DNA of 21,602 nucleotides from SOIA01 sp964348015 (GTDB taxonomy: Bacteria; Acidobacteriota; Aminicenantia; Aminicenantales; Aminicenantaceae): positions 1 through 21,602 of the forward strand of contig CAYGBC010000025.1 in NCBI GenBank assembly GCA_964348015.1, in the 5' to 3' direction. The position numbers and the translations under genes are program-made. This document shows, piece after piece, positions 7,615-16,350 of this stretch (within the stretch, counting starts at the first letter, position 1; each line of letters starts with the position of its first letter). The notes beneath the pieces are model-generated. The model did no database searches. It saw only the letters and a list, made by a program, of their open reading frames with translations, and was not told where the DNA came from.

Positions 7615-7635
7615 TAATATAAAAGCCATGAAATG
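7615..7635 (+). promoter_or_regulatory. Possible leaderless start region of the sulfatase gene
   Basis: TAATAT (7615-7620), the same -10 hexamer as at the RHH promoter, lies only 12 nt before the sulfatase ATG at 7633. No SD is visible between them, and the predicted +1 falls at about 7627. A two-codon frame ATG-AAA-TGA (7628-7636) overlaps the ATG. The -35 match is poor, so this is tentative. Confidence 0.25.
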
Positions 7636-8928
7636 AGCATTTCCGCATACAACAGACGCCGCTTTCTAAAGACGACAGGTTGGGGAGCGCTGTCCCTGAT
7701 TCTGCCCTCGTTCTCTTTTCCTAACCTGACCCAGAGACGAAAGCCGAATATCATCCTCGTCATGGCCGATGACCTCGGGTATGAAGGCCTGAGCTGTTAC
7801 GGCAGCCTGTCCTACACTACGTCTCATCTGGACAAGTTAGCCAGAACAGGAATTCGATTCACTCACTGCTACTCCCAGCCGCTCTGCACTCCCTCGCGCG
7901 TCCAGATCATGACCGGGCAGTACAATTTTCGGAACTACACAGAATTCGGAGCGCTCCATCCCAAAGAAATCACTTTCGGGCATATTCTCCGGAAAGCCGG
8001 ATACGCCACGTGTGTGGTCGGCAAATGGCAGCTCGCCGCCCGGAATAAGGGCGTCGGCACCTATCCAGATAAGGCGGGATTCGATGAGCATTGCCTCTGG
8101 CAGGTGGACCGGCTCGGATCGCGTTATTGGTCTCCTCTCATCCAGGAAAACGGAGCGATCCGGGATGATCTCAAGGGGAAATATGGGCCTGATGTGTTCC
8201 TGCAGTATATCAAGGAATTCATGGAGCGGAAGAAAAAGGAACCGTTTTTCATTTATTATCCGATGGTTCTCACTCACAGTCCTTTTGTGAGAACTCCGAA
8301 TTCCAACCTGTCTGAGGCCAGAGATACGAAAAGCCCAAGATTTTTTGCGGATATGGTCGCTTACACGGACCACATTGTCGGGAAGATCGTTGAAAAAGCG
8401 GATGAGCTCGGGATTCGAGAAAACACTGTGATCCTGTTCACCAGCGATAACGGGACGCATGTGTCTATTCGGTCAGAAATGAAGGACCGGATTATCCGCG
8501 GCGGCAAGGGGACGCCCACCGATGCGGGGACACATGTTCCCTTTATCGTCAATTGGCCCGGCTCTTCACCTGCAGGGAAAATCTGTAACGATTTGATAGA
8601 CTTCACTGACTTCTTTCCAACGCTGGCTCAAATTGCCGGTGCAGAGATTCCAGAGAATCTGACCATGGATGGAATAAGCTTTCTGCCCCAGTTGAAAGGG
8701 AAAAAAGCAACACCCAGAGAATGGGTATTATGTCATTATGATCCCCGTTGGCAGTTCTGGAAGCCGTGCCGATTTGTCCGGGATAAGCGATGGAAACTCT
8801 ATGATGACGGCAGGCTGTTCGACTTGCAGAAAGATATTCTTGAAAAATCTCCGGTTCGTGATGATAAGAATAAAGAGATCACTGAGATCCGGAGGAGACT
8901 CCAGCAGGTCCTGGATAAAATGAAATAA
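7633..8928 (+). CDS. Tat-exported sulfatase (arylsulfatase A-like)
   Basis: A 431-residue S1-family sulfatase that hydrolyses sulfate esters outside the cytoplasm. RRRFLKTTG (8-16) followed by a hydrophobic stretch is a twin-arginine signal. NIILVMADDLGYEG (39-52) provides the first metal aspartates D46/D47. C85-T-P-S-R89 is the formylglycine motif, so a maturase elsewhere in the genome must convert C85. SDNG (271-274) gives further metal ligands, and GGKGTPTDAGTHVPFIVNWPG (290-310) is the conserved basic segment. The usual GKWHLG is GKWQLA here (130-135), with K131 kept and the His replaced by Gln. It is monocistronic, between the divergent VWFA-related gene and the BNR gene. Substrate is not predictable from this sequence alone. 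Confidence 0.93.
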   Translation: MSISAYNRRRFLKTTGWGALSLILPSFSFPNLTQRRKPNIILVMADDLGYEGLSCYGSLSYTTSHLDKLARTGIRFTHCYSQPLCTPSRVQIMTGQYNFRNYTEFGALHPKEITFGHILRKAGYATCVVGKWQLAARNKGVGTYPDKAGFDEHCLWQVDRLGSRYWSPLIQENGAIRDDLKGKYGPDVFLQYIKEFMERKKKEPFFIYYPMVLTHSPFVRTPNSNLSEARDTKSPRFFADMVAYTDHIVGKIVEKADELGIRENTVILFTSDNGTHVSIRSEMKDRIIRGGKGTPTDAGTHVPFIVNWPGSSPAGKICNDLIDFTDFFPTLAQIAGAEIPENLTMDGISFLPQLKGKKATPREWVLCHYDPRWQFWKPCRFVRDKRWKLYDDGRLFDLQKDILEKSPVRDDKNKEITEIRRRLQQVLDKMK

Positions 8929-9070
8929 ACCTGAGCTCATTTTGCATCCTCTGTCTCTCTCAAGTCAGGAATTTTCGTTCACTATTTCTCTGTATTTTCT
9001 CTTTCTGTGCCCCGCTCAATCGGTTAGTCACCATCCTGTGTTAAGGGCAACACTAAACCTTTATTCTGCT

Positions 9071-9099
9071 TTGACTCGTTCCAGCGGGTGTGTTATTTT
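9071..9099 (+). promoter_or_regulatory. Putative promoter of the BNR-repeat gene
   Basis: TTGACT (9071-9076, 5/6), a 17-bp spacer and TATTTT (9094-9099, 4/6), about 100 bp before the ATG in the 272-bp gap after the sulfatase. Spacing is ideal. Nothing else is recognisable in this gap. Confidence 0.45.
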
Positions 9100-9200
9100 A
9101 ATCTGCCATTTGAACGATGAAAGACATCCCCTAATCAGTAATGAATCGCCTTTCAAGCAAAGACCATTTGAGTTTAAATTTTGATAAGGAGCCTTAGATC

Positions 9201-11822
9201 ATGAGGAATAAACGCATTTTCGCCTTCATAATTATCTTTGTTTTCCTCGGGTCTTTCTTCTTGACTACGGCCCAAGAGGCCCGAAGCCCGCTTCTGGATT
9301 CATGGGAGCAATACTTGAAGTTGAAAAAGGAATCGGAGTTCGGCCTGGAGTGGATCTCGATCGGGCCGGTCATGAATTCGGCCAGAGTGGAGGCTGTCCA
9401 GTTGGATCCAACTCGGCCTGGAACCATGTATGTGGCTTTTGGCTCGGGGAATTTGTGGAAGACCGTCAACCACGGCTTGACCTGGAAACCGATATTCGAG
9501 AACCAGTCCGCTCTCGGGATCGGCGACATCGCCCTTGCCCCTTCGAACTCTGATGTCATCTGGCTTGGCTCTGGGGAAAGCCTTAAAAAAGCCAGGAATT
9601 TCACGATGCCGGGAACAGGAGTTTTCCGCTCGGATGACGGCGGGAAAACGTGGAAGAACACGGGGCTTCATGATTCCTTTCATATTGGAGAGATCGCTGT
9701 CCATCCGCAGAATCCGGATGTTGTCTTCGTCGCCGTTATGGGGCATTTCTGGTCTACCAATCCGAACCGAGGTCTCTACAGGTCAATAGACGGTGGGAAA
9801 ACATGGGAACATGTCCTGTACGTGGACGAGCGCACAGGAGCCAACGACGTGGTTATCGCTCCTTCGAATCCGGATATCGTGTACGCCTCCATGTGGGAAA
9901 ATAATCCCACAATATTCGGAGAGGAAAGCGGAATCTATAAAAGCTCAGATGGCGGGGAGACCTGGAACCGCCTGAAAGGTGGTCTTCCAGACGGCCCGAA
10001 GACCGGCCGCATCGGCCTGGCTGTCTCCTGGTCTGACCCCAATAAAGCCTATGCCCTGGTGGACAACCTGAATAAAAACAGGAATATTGCGGCCGAAGTC
10101 TACCGGACTCTGGATGGGGGTCAAAACTGGGAGAGAACCCATAAAAATAACCTTTACATCTTCCCGGGAATCGGATGGTATTTCACCGACTGCTATGTGA
10201 ATCCGCAGGATGATGAAGAGGTTTTTGCCCTGGGCGTAAGGATGGCCCACAGCACAGATGGCGGCCAGACATTTGAAATCGTCCATGGTGATGTGTTCCA
10301 TGTTTTTCCGAATGCCTCCGAAACCCTGCATCTCGACCACTGCGAGATGTGGATCAATCCTCTCAATCCCGACCACCTGGCTCTCGGAAATGATGGGGGT
10401 TTCTATGTCAGTTATGATAGGGGAAAGAGCTGGATGCATTACAACAACATCCCGGCCGGGGAGTTCTATGACATTTCCGTTGATAATCAGGATCCCTATT
10501 ACGTTTACGGCGGTGTTCAGGACGACTCCTCAGTCTACGGCCCGGCCAGAGAGTGGAAGCCCGTCTACGCAGATGGATGGGAATATGTCTGGTTGGATGC
10601 CTGGTCCGGAGGCGACGGTTGCTACACAGTGCCCGACCCTGTGGACCCGAATATTGTTTATTTCTCGAGCCAGCACGGAGGGATACGCCGCAAGGATATG
10701 AAGGCTGATCGTTCCGTTTTCATACGACCGCGTTTGCCCAAGGAATATAAGGGAGGGGTATCCTATGCCTTTGTGGCGCCGTATATCATTTCACCGCACG
10801 ATAATAAAACACTCTACCACGCCGGCAATTACGTTTTCAAAAGCCTGGACAGGGGAGATAACTGGACTCTGATCAGCCCGGACCTGAGAAATTCAGCTCA
10901 TAAGAAAAAGAGGTCCAGGGCGGTCGGGGCGATCACCGAATCCATGTTGAAGCCAGGTCTTCTGTATGCAGGAATGGATAGAGGCGCTTTCTGGGTTACT
11001 CATAATGACGGCTCAAAATGGACAGAGCATTCCGATGGACTCCCGGACAGGTATATCCGGAGCATCTGTGCGTCCCGCTTCAGTCAGTCGCGGGTCTACG
11101 TGGCCGTCACCGGGATCAATGATGATGACCTGAAGAATTACCTTTTTGTCTCTGAAAATTATGGAAAATCCTGGAAATCGATTACATCTAACCTTCCGGA
11201 TGAAGTCGCCTACGTCATCTTGGAAGACCCTGTGAACGAGAATATTTTGTATGCAGGCCTGTACAGGGGTGTCTATATGTCTACAGACCGTGGACAGAGC
11301 TGGTCCTTGCTGGGGCCGGATATGGCGGCGACTTGCATTTCGGACTTAGTCATCCAAGAGAGAGAGATGGACCTTGTGGCTGGCACTCACGGCAGAGGAA
11401 TTTACAAAATGAACATCCGTCCGATCCAGGAGGCGTTTAAGGATGGAACACCCCAGGATCCCATGCTGTTTGATACGCCGGCAGCCCGTTTGCCCTGGAT
11501 CAAGGACACACACCGTGACCCGATGTACAAAACTATGGAAAAGGTTCCGATCACATTCTATCTCCCGGAGGAAGCGAACGTGACGATCAGCGTGAAAGAC
11601 AAGATGGGCAAGTCTGTCTGGTCAACTCCTTTCCAAGCCAAGAGAGGATTCAATCAGTACAGATGGGATCTTGTCCGAGAGAAAGTGGACAGCCCGCAGG
11701 CCTATTTCATCCACTATTATAAGTTCGCATCGGCGGGAGCTTATCAGATTCATGTGACCGGAGAAGGGATTGACTTGAAAGGGGATCTGACCGTTATCCA
11801 TCGTGAATTCCCTGAGTTTTAG
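9201..11822 (+). CDS. Secreted BNR/Asp-box repeat protein (sortilin/VPS10-like beta-propeller)
   Basis: An 873-residue exported protein. Residues 1-24 form a signal peptide ending in LTTA. The body consists of repeated propeller blades carrying Asp boxes: SDDGGKTW (about 144-151), SIDGGKTW, SSDGGETW, TLDGGQNW (303-310), STDGGQTF, SYDRGKSW, SLDRGDNW, SENYGKSW and STDRGQSW. This matches the long 'glycosyl hydrolase BNR repeat / WD40-YVTN-BNR-like' proteins common in Acidobacteriota-type genomes. The fold is certain, but catalysis is not established for that group. The last ~90 residues (VPITFYLPEEANVTISVKD...) resemble the FlgD-type Ig-like module often found at the end of such exported proteins. 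AAGGAG at 9 nt fixes the ATG. It appears to be transcribed alone. Confidence 0.85.
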   Translation: MRNKRIFAFIIIFVFLGSFFLTTAQEARSPLLDSWEQYLKLKKESEFGLEWISIGPVMNSARVEAVQLDPTRPGTMYVAFGSGNLWKTVNHGLTWKPIFENQSALGIGDIALAPSNSDVIWLGSGESLKKARNFTMPGTGVFRSDDGGKTWKNTGLHDSFHIGEIAVHPQNPDVVFVAVMGHFWSTNPNRGLYRSIDGGKTWEHVLYVDERTGANDVVIAPSNPDIVYASMWENNPTIFGEESGIYKSSDGGETWNRLKGGLPDGPKTGRIGLAVSWSDPNKAYALVDNLNKNRNIAAEVYRTLDGGQNWERTHKNNLYIFPGIGWYFTDCYVNPQDDEEVFALGVRMAHSTDGGQTFEIVHGDVFHVFPNASETLHLDHCEMWINPLNPDHLALGNDGGFYVSYDRGKSWMHYNNIPAGEFYDISVDNQDPYYVYGGVQDDSSVYGPAREWKPVYADGWEYVWLDAWSGGDGCYTVPDPVDPNIVYFSSQHGGIRRKDMKADRSVFIRPRLPKEYKGGVSYAFVAPYIISPHDNKTLYHAGNYVFKSLDRGDNWTLISPDLRNSAHKKKRSRAVGAITESMLKPGLLYAGMDRGAFWVTHNDGSKWTEHSDGLPDRYIRSICASRFSQSRVYVAVTGINDDDLKNYLFVSENYGKSWKSITSNLPDEVAYVILEDPVNENILYAGLYRGVYMSTDRGQSWSLLGPDMAATCISDLVIQEREMDLVAGTHGRGIYKMNIRPIQEAFKDGTPQDPMLFDTPAARLPWIKDTHRDPMYKTMEKVPITFYLPEEANVTISVKDKMGKSVWSTPFQAKRGFNQYRWDLVREKVDSPQAYFIHYYKFASAGAYQIHVTGEGIDLKGDLTVIHREFPEF

Positions 11823-11850
11823 CCGGACATAACCCGTTACCTGTTCCAAA

Positions 11851-11886
11851 TTATTTTTTCTTTTTGCCTTGGTTGAGAACAGTCAT
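11851..11886 (-). CDS. Micro-ORF of 11 codons with a perfect Shine-Dalgarno
   Basis: Encodes MTVLNQGKKKK. AAGGAG (minus strand) ends 7 nt before its ATG, and the frame closes with TAA. It lies in the 258-bp gap between the BNR gene and the M14 gene. I recognise no family. The strong SD argues for translation; the size argues for chance or for a regulatory or degraded reading frame. Confidence 0.25.
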   Translation of the reverse strand: MTVLNQGKKKK

Positions 11887-12080
11887 CGTTGTCTCCTTTT
11901 CAACAGGATAACAATTGACTTGTTTCTTTCTTGAATATCACAAATAAATAGACAATGCTCATTAGGGACTTTAAGCAGAAGAATATCTTTAATTCTCGCA
12001 TTCTGACCGCATAAAGCTTCAGTAATTCAAGAATTCTTCCCTGCGCCGTTCTTTCTTTATCTTGAGGTGCTATTGCCTAT

Positions 12081-13967
12081 TTATCGGCTCACCTTGAGGT
12101 TGATTCTTTGTGTGTCGGTCCCGCCATGCTGGGATTTGACCTGAAATTCCACCCATCCCTGGGACCCGTCCATCTTGACCAGAGCGCAGAACCGCTGGGT
12201 CTCTTTCCCTTTGAGTCTGAATTCAGCAGATTTCTCGACGATCGGTTGGGAAGTGGCCAGCTTGTTCAGAGGATCGATGATGGTCGAACCCTTCGGGATT
12301 TCCACAACGGATATATTTTTGGATGTGGAGACTGTAATCTTGTCTTTGACTGCTCTCTTAAGCTGGACTGCACGGTCCGAGGATGTGGGATAGACACGGT
12401 CGTTCTTGACGGCCACATCGACCCAATACAGGTCATCCGTAGCCGGTGTGACTGTGACCTCCTCGATCTCTACCTTGGGAAACTGGCTGGCGCAGTACAT
12501 CACGAACTGTGCGTTTTTCAACGCCTCCATCTCAATGTACCGGGCAGGAGGCGTTCTCACGGTGTGCTTTTTGCGGGATCCTCCGATCCAGATCTTCCCC
12601 AGGTCGGGATGGTTGACTTTGTGCGGCATGATCCAGCCCTCGCCGGTCAGTTCAGTATCGATCCATTTCAGATATTCCTCATCGGAAACCCGGCCGTCAC
12701 CATCCTCGTCCGCCTCGAAGGCCGGTGAGCCCCAGAGCTCAATCAAGTATGCGTAGGCGCCGAGCATGTAGTAGGTGGCCGCGTGGGCCTGGCCGCTCAA
12801 ACCTCCGATAACCGCGCGGTAATTTTTCATGATCCTTGTGCCCATGGTCACAATCTCTGTCTGGACATCCATGTCATGCTGATAATCCGGAGCCACCTGG
12901 CGGTCAAAAAGCTGAGCGTATTTGTTCGTTTTCCTCATTTCCTCCAAACGCCGCTGGAACATCTCCTGCATGCGCTGCCTTTGCTCGGGCGTTTGATTCC
13001 GGCTGGGCACTGCAGGGGGGGCCTGAAGCATGATCAGCCGTCCGGTGTTGTGGTAGTGGAAGCTGGCGTAAATATTGGGATGAGCCAGCTGGAATTCATA
13101 CACGTTCCGGCATTCTGGCTCGGACATCGGGTAGGGATTTCCCGCCCGGAGATACCAGCCGTAAGGAAAGTTCCGGTTCGGGTCAGGACCTCCGATATCA
13201 TCCTCGTTGATCATGCCGTCGCCGTCGTTATCGTATCCTTCCGAGCCAATCCTGCGGAAGCGCTGGACCGCCTCCTTTTCATCACTTACTCGGATGAACT
13301 GCCTCTTATCGGGGGACAGCTTATAGTCTCCTTCGGGGTCTTCAATGTACATGGTGGAAAGCTCGCCGTCGCCGTCTACGTCCTCTGTCCGGTCCTCATC
13401 GTACAGCCCGTCGCCGTCATTGTCCTCAGGTCTGAACGGCTCCCGCGGATTATTCGGAGTATTGGGAAACCGCACGAACGAGTCGTTCGCATCCACGTTG
13501 AGCCCGGGAAGGATGTAGAATGTGCAGTTGTTCACCAGGTCCTGGACGTATTCGTCGTAATCATACCTTGTGAGAAGATACCACATAAGGTAGAGGGAGC
13601 AGGAGATCCCGTTCACCTCGTTCCCGTGAATCGCACCGTCCACCCACATAGCCGGTTTGTCCTGATGTTTTCCGGTCGACTTGGCCGTGATAGTGATCAG
13701 ATACTGGTCGCGGCCCATCCGGCTTTTTCCGATGCTCTGGATATCGGCCAGATGGGGATATTTTTTCTGTATGTCGTGCATGATCTTGGTCCATTCCGCA
13801 TAGGAGTAGTACCTCTTCCAGCTTATCGGAAAATCGAGCTCGCCGTGGTAGCCGCCAGGACTTTCCTGCTGTTTCTTCTGGGCAAAAGCCGGAACCATAC
13901 AGGCTGTCAGAAGGAAAACTCCTAAGATGGAGACTGTGATGTATTTTCTCTGTTTTTGTGTTCTCAT
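12081..13967 (-). CDS. Secreted M14 zinc carboxypeptidase with Ca-binding insert (second of tandem pair)
   Basis: A 628-residue M14-type metallopeptidase. Zinc ligands are H114 and E117 (DGAIHGNE) and H304 (ASFHYHN). DPNRNF (262-267) supplies the substrate-binding Asn-Arg, and E410 in YLIELWG is the general base. Between these lies an insert with calcium-loop repeats: DNDGDGLYDED (182-192), DVDGDGE (196-202) and DNDGDGMINEDD (246-257). A further loop, DEDGDGRVSDEE, sits at 420-431. The N-terminus has a signal peptide whose LLTAC (19-23) is a good lipobox, while AFA-Q at 29/30 is a type I alternative. A C-terminal beta-rich domain (about 495-628) follows. GGAGG precedes the ATG. It begins 12 nt after the stop of the upstream paralog, in one operon. 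It probably trims peptides outside the cytoplasm; specificity is unknown. Confidence 0.9.
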   Translation of the reverse strand: MRTQKQRKYITVSILGVFLLTACMVPAFAQKKQQESPGGYHGELDFPISWKRYYSYAEWTKIMHDIQKKYPHLADIQSIGKSRMGRDQYLITITAKSTGKHQDKPAMWVDGAIHGNEVNGISCSLYLMWYLLTRYDYDEYVQDLVNNCTFYILPGLNVDANDSFVRFPNTPNNPREPFRPEDNDGDGLYDEDRTEDVDGDGELSTMYIEDPEGDYKLSPDKRQFIRVSDEKEAVQRFRRIGSEGYDNDGDGMINEDDIGGPDPNRNFPYGWYLRAGNPYPMSEPECRNVYEFQLAHPNIYASFHYHNTGRLIMLQAPPAVPSRNQTPEQRQRMQEMFQRRLEEMRKTNKYAQLFDRQVAPDYQHDMDVQTEIVTMGTRIMKNYRAVIGGLSGQAHAATYYMLGAYAYLIELWGSPAFEADEDGDGRVSDEEYLKWIDTELTGEGWIMPHKVNHPDLGKIWIGGSRKKHTVRTPPARYIEMEALKNAQFVMYCASQFPKVEIEEVTVTPATDDLYWVDVAVKNDRVYPTSSDRAVQLKRAVKDKITVSTSKNISVVEIPKGSTIIDPLNKLATSQPIVEKSAEFRLKGKETQRFCALVKMDGSQGWVEFQVKSQHGGTDTQRINLKVSR

Positions 13968-13979
13968 CGGTTTCCTCCC

Positions 13980-16109
13980 TTATTGTATGGAAAGCTCTTT
14001 GACTTGCGTGCCACCCTTTTGCGACGTTGACACGATTTTGAGCGGAGCGTCTCCTTTGACAGCGACCAGCCAGGTGACTGTGCGCTTCGGGCCTGTCTGC
14101 TCGACCTCAGTTGGACCGTACCTCGGTCCTCTCCGGAACATCGGAAAGCCGGGCGGGTAAAACATCATCATGCGCTGCCTCTGTGTCTGCTGGGGACCTG
14201 GCGCGCCTCTTGCCGTATAGCCAGGGATTTCCATCGTTCCTTCGATGACTCCCAGGATCTGGAAGGGAGACCCCTGAAGATAGGTGATCATGTCGCGGTC
14301 GCCGATCAGCCAGACAACGTCTTGCCGATTTCCAGCCAGATCCGCGCCCCGAGCAAGATGAGTCGCAAGTTTTCCTTTGTTTTCGATCGTTGCCGTGACT
14401 TCGATGATCTTGTATTTGCCTTGGGATTTGCCCTTTTTGATAGTCACCTGGTCCCCTTGCTGGGAGGCGACAGCCTCACTGGCGCTTTTGGCCGTGTAGA
14501 GGAGGCGCGCTTTGGCGTCTGTGATGACTATTTCAGGCTGGAGTCCGGCCCGAAACTTCTCGAACTGCCAGTGTTTCTCGCAGACTCCGATCAATGGTTC
14601 TCCAGGGAATGCGTTGCTGCGGTATTTCGGGATCCAGCCGCCGATCTCTCCCTCTCCCAGCTCCGGATGATTAAACTTCTTCCAGGGGACAAACAGCTTT
14701 CCTCCGTATTTTTCATCCTGGTATTTCAGGAGTGCGCGCTGGGATTGGATTCTGGCATCAGGTCCTTCGAATTGAGGAAAGTCCTGGATATCTCTCTGAG
14801 GATTCCAGAGCTCGGTCGTGACAGCGTAGATGCCCAGCTGCATGTACATCCAATCCGTGGCCATCCCGTAGTTGTAGCGCCGGTCCCTCTCCTCTCTGTA
14901 ACTGGCTCTCCATCCTCGGGGAAGCTCATAACCCCGGGCAATCGCGTATTTATTCTTGGATGTCTTTTTGAGTTTTTCCTTGAGCATGGTTAAAGCTTCA
15001 GGATTTTGCCAAGCTTGGGGGACTTCCTCGCCGATGATCTCGAGATACTTTTTCCCCATGATGAAATCGAAGATGGCGACGTCCTTGGGATGAAGCGATG
15101 TCGGCGGCGCTGTTCCCATCGGCCTGTAGGTGAATCCGCCGGATGTGTGGTAGTTCTGCGCCATCAGGATGTTCGTGTGATTGGTGAAGAACTCGGCTAT
15201 CGCACGGATTTCGGGTGCGGAAGTGGGGTAGTCGCCCTGGCCTCCGGCCATGGTGTCCTCTCTGAACCAGCCTTCGGGAAAATTGCGGTTCAGGTCGATC
15301 CCTCTCTCCCTGTCTTCACCGCGCTTACCGTCGCTATCGTTGTCCTTGTCTTCCATGATGACCGAGTAACGCGGTTTGTCTGTTTTCTGTCCTCTTCTCA
15401 GACGGATCATCAAGCGGGGATCCTCGTCGTCTATAATGTACTGGCCTTCGGGATTTTTATAACGGAATCGGGTGATGTGGCCGTCTCCGTTGAGGTCGTC
15501 ATACCCGTCTTCGTTGATCTTGCCGTCCTCGTCATCGTCTTTTTTCATGCTGTTCTGCCTCTGCGGGATCCCTTTTTCGAGGCTGTTGAACAGTCCGTCA
15601 GGATTGACCACCGGGCAGATGTAAAAAGTCTGATCATTGACTATCCGGGTGACTTCCTCATCCGAACCGTAACTTGAGACCAGCTTATCGATGATATACA
15701 AGCAAACTTCCGTCCCTGTGTATTCATTTCCGTGTGTGCTGCCGCAGATCCAGAATCCTGGTTTTCCCTGGTAGGGTTTCATCGGCTGGACATTCTTGAT
15801 TCCCTCTTTCCGCATGTGGCGCAGTCCCACATGCGCATCAATTGTAGTCCCTGTCTTCATGTTCGAGATCACGAGCACATAGATCGGCCGTCCCATGTGG
15901 CTCTTGCCGATTTCAAGGAGCGTGGTAATGTCCGGATAAGCTCTGGCCACTTCTTTGACGTAGGCCGCCGTCTTCGTGTATCCATGGTAGTCGTTGAAGC
16001 TGATAGGGACTTTTTGAGCCGCGAACACGGAATTGATCCCTGCCAGCAGCAAAAAAATAATCAGCGGGACAAAAATGAAACTGTGATGTTTCAAAGATTG
16101 AATTCGCAT
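13980..16109 (-). CDS. Secreted M14 zinc carboxypeptidase with Ca-binding insert (first of tandem pair)
   Basis: A 709-residue paralog of the downstream gene. It has a signal peptide (FIFVPLIIFLLLAGINSVFA, 11-30), zinc ligands H126 and E129 (GSTHGNE) and H321 (NYHTSGG), substrate residues in GIDLNRNFPEGW (270-281) and catalytic Glu in AVTTELWNP. Acidic calcium-type loops interrupt the domain between the ligands: DDDEDGKINEDGYDD (191-205), LNGDGH and DNDSDGKRGED. The C-terminal region carries a Met/Pro/Arg/Gln-rich low-complexity stretch (PGPQQTQRQRMMMFYPPG) before the last beta segment. ATG 16109 is chosen over an in-frame TTG at 16130, because AAAGGAGG lies 8 nt upstream of the ATG. It leads a two-gene operon and has a leader with strong potential RNA structure. 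Close relatives are typical of Acidobacteriota-like genomes. Confidence 0.9.
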   Translation of the reverse strand: MRIQSLKHHSFIFVPLIIFLLLAGINSVFAAQKVPISFNDYHGYTKTAAYVKEVARAYPDITTLLEIGKSHMGRPIYVLVISNMKTGTTIDAHVGLRHMRKEGIKNVQPMKPYQGKPGFWICGSTHGNEYTGTEVCLYIIDKLVSSYGSDEEVTRIVNDQTFYICPVVNPDGLFNSLEKGIPQRQNSMKKDDDEDGKINEDGYDDLNGDGHITRFRYKNPEGQYIIDDEDPRLMIRLRRGQKTDKPRYSVIMEDKDNDSDGKRGEDRERGIDLNRNFPEGWFREDTMAGGQGDYPTSAPEIRAIAEFFTNHTNILMAQNYHTSGGFTYRPMGTAPPTSLHPKDVAIFDFIMGKKYLEIIGEEVPQAWQNPEALTMLKEKLKKTSKNKYAIARGYELPRGWRASYREERDRRYNYGMATDWMYMQLGIYAVTTELWNPQRDIQDFPQFEGPDARIQSQRALLKYQDEKYGGKLFVPWKKFNHPELGEGEIGGWIPKYRSNAFPGEPLIGVCEKHWQFEKFRAGLQPEIVITDAKARLLYTAKSASEAVASQQGDQVTIKKGKSQGKYKIIEVTATIENKGKLATHLARGADLAGNRQDVVWLIGDRDMITYLQGSPFQILGVIEGTMEIPGYTARGAPGPQQTQRQRMMMFYPPGFPMFRRGPRYGPTEVEQTGPKRTVTWLVAVKGDAPLKIVSTSQKGGTQVKELSIQ

Positions 16110-16135
16110 CAAGCTTTCCTCCTTTCTCAAGTTAT

Positions 16136-16197
16136 GGGAGAGGCTCTCATGACGAAGTATCCCTGATCACTGCTCCGGAACCCTCTCCCGGTTTCCG
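16136..16197 (-). other. Structured 5' leader of the M14 operon (two competing or pseudoknotted stems)
   Basis: GGGAGAGG and CCTCTCCC (plus-strand 16136-16143 and 16182-16189) form a perfect 8-bp stem enclosing 38 nt. A second hairpin pairs 16176-16182 with 16190-16197 (7 bp, one bulged T), and its 7-nt loop is exactly the strand used by the first stem. On the transcribed minus strand the element ends 10 nt before the AAAGGAGG of the first M14 gene. It could be a pseudoknot or a switch controlling translation. I recognise no known riboswitch class. Confidence 0.35.
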
Positions 16198-16290
16198 AAA
16201 AGAAATCACTTTATATTAATTTTTTTTAAAAATAAAGAAATTTTCCAATAAAAGACAAACAACCAGATTGGATTGAAAAGGAGGATTCAC

Positions 16291-16350
16291 ATGAATCCTG
16301 CGTATTCCAGGCCGCAATGGATGTTGAATATTCAGCAGCGGATTAATTAA
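16291..16350 (+). CDS. Micro-ORF of 19 codons with a perfect Shine-Dalgarno
   Basis: Encodes MNPAYSRPQWMLNIQQRIN. AAAAGGAGG (16276-16284) sits 6 nt before its ATG, and A+T-rich DNA that could act as a promoter lies upstream. The stop falls inside an imperfect hairpin (AGCGG...CCGCT, 16337-16356). No family is recognised. It could be a small protein, the leader of a longer transcript into the HD-GYP gene, or the remnant of a gene start. Confidence 0.3.
   Translation: MNPAYSRPQWMLNIQQRIN

Noticed and set aside
7628..7636. ATG-AAA-TGA minimal frame overlapping the sulfatase start
   Set aside because: It could be a regulatory start-stop, but no SD is present and a short frame like this arises easily by chance.
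12783..13925. A 380-codon open frame opposite the second M14 gene
   Set aside because: It is complementary to a well-supported M14 domain, with no RBS or recognisable motif.
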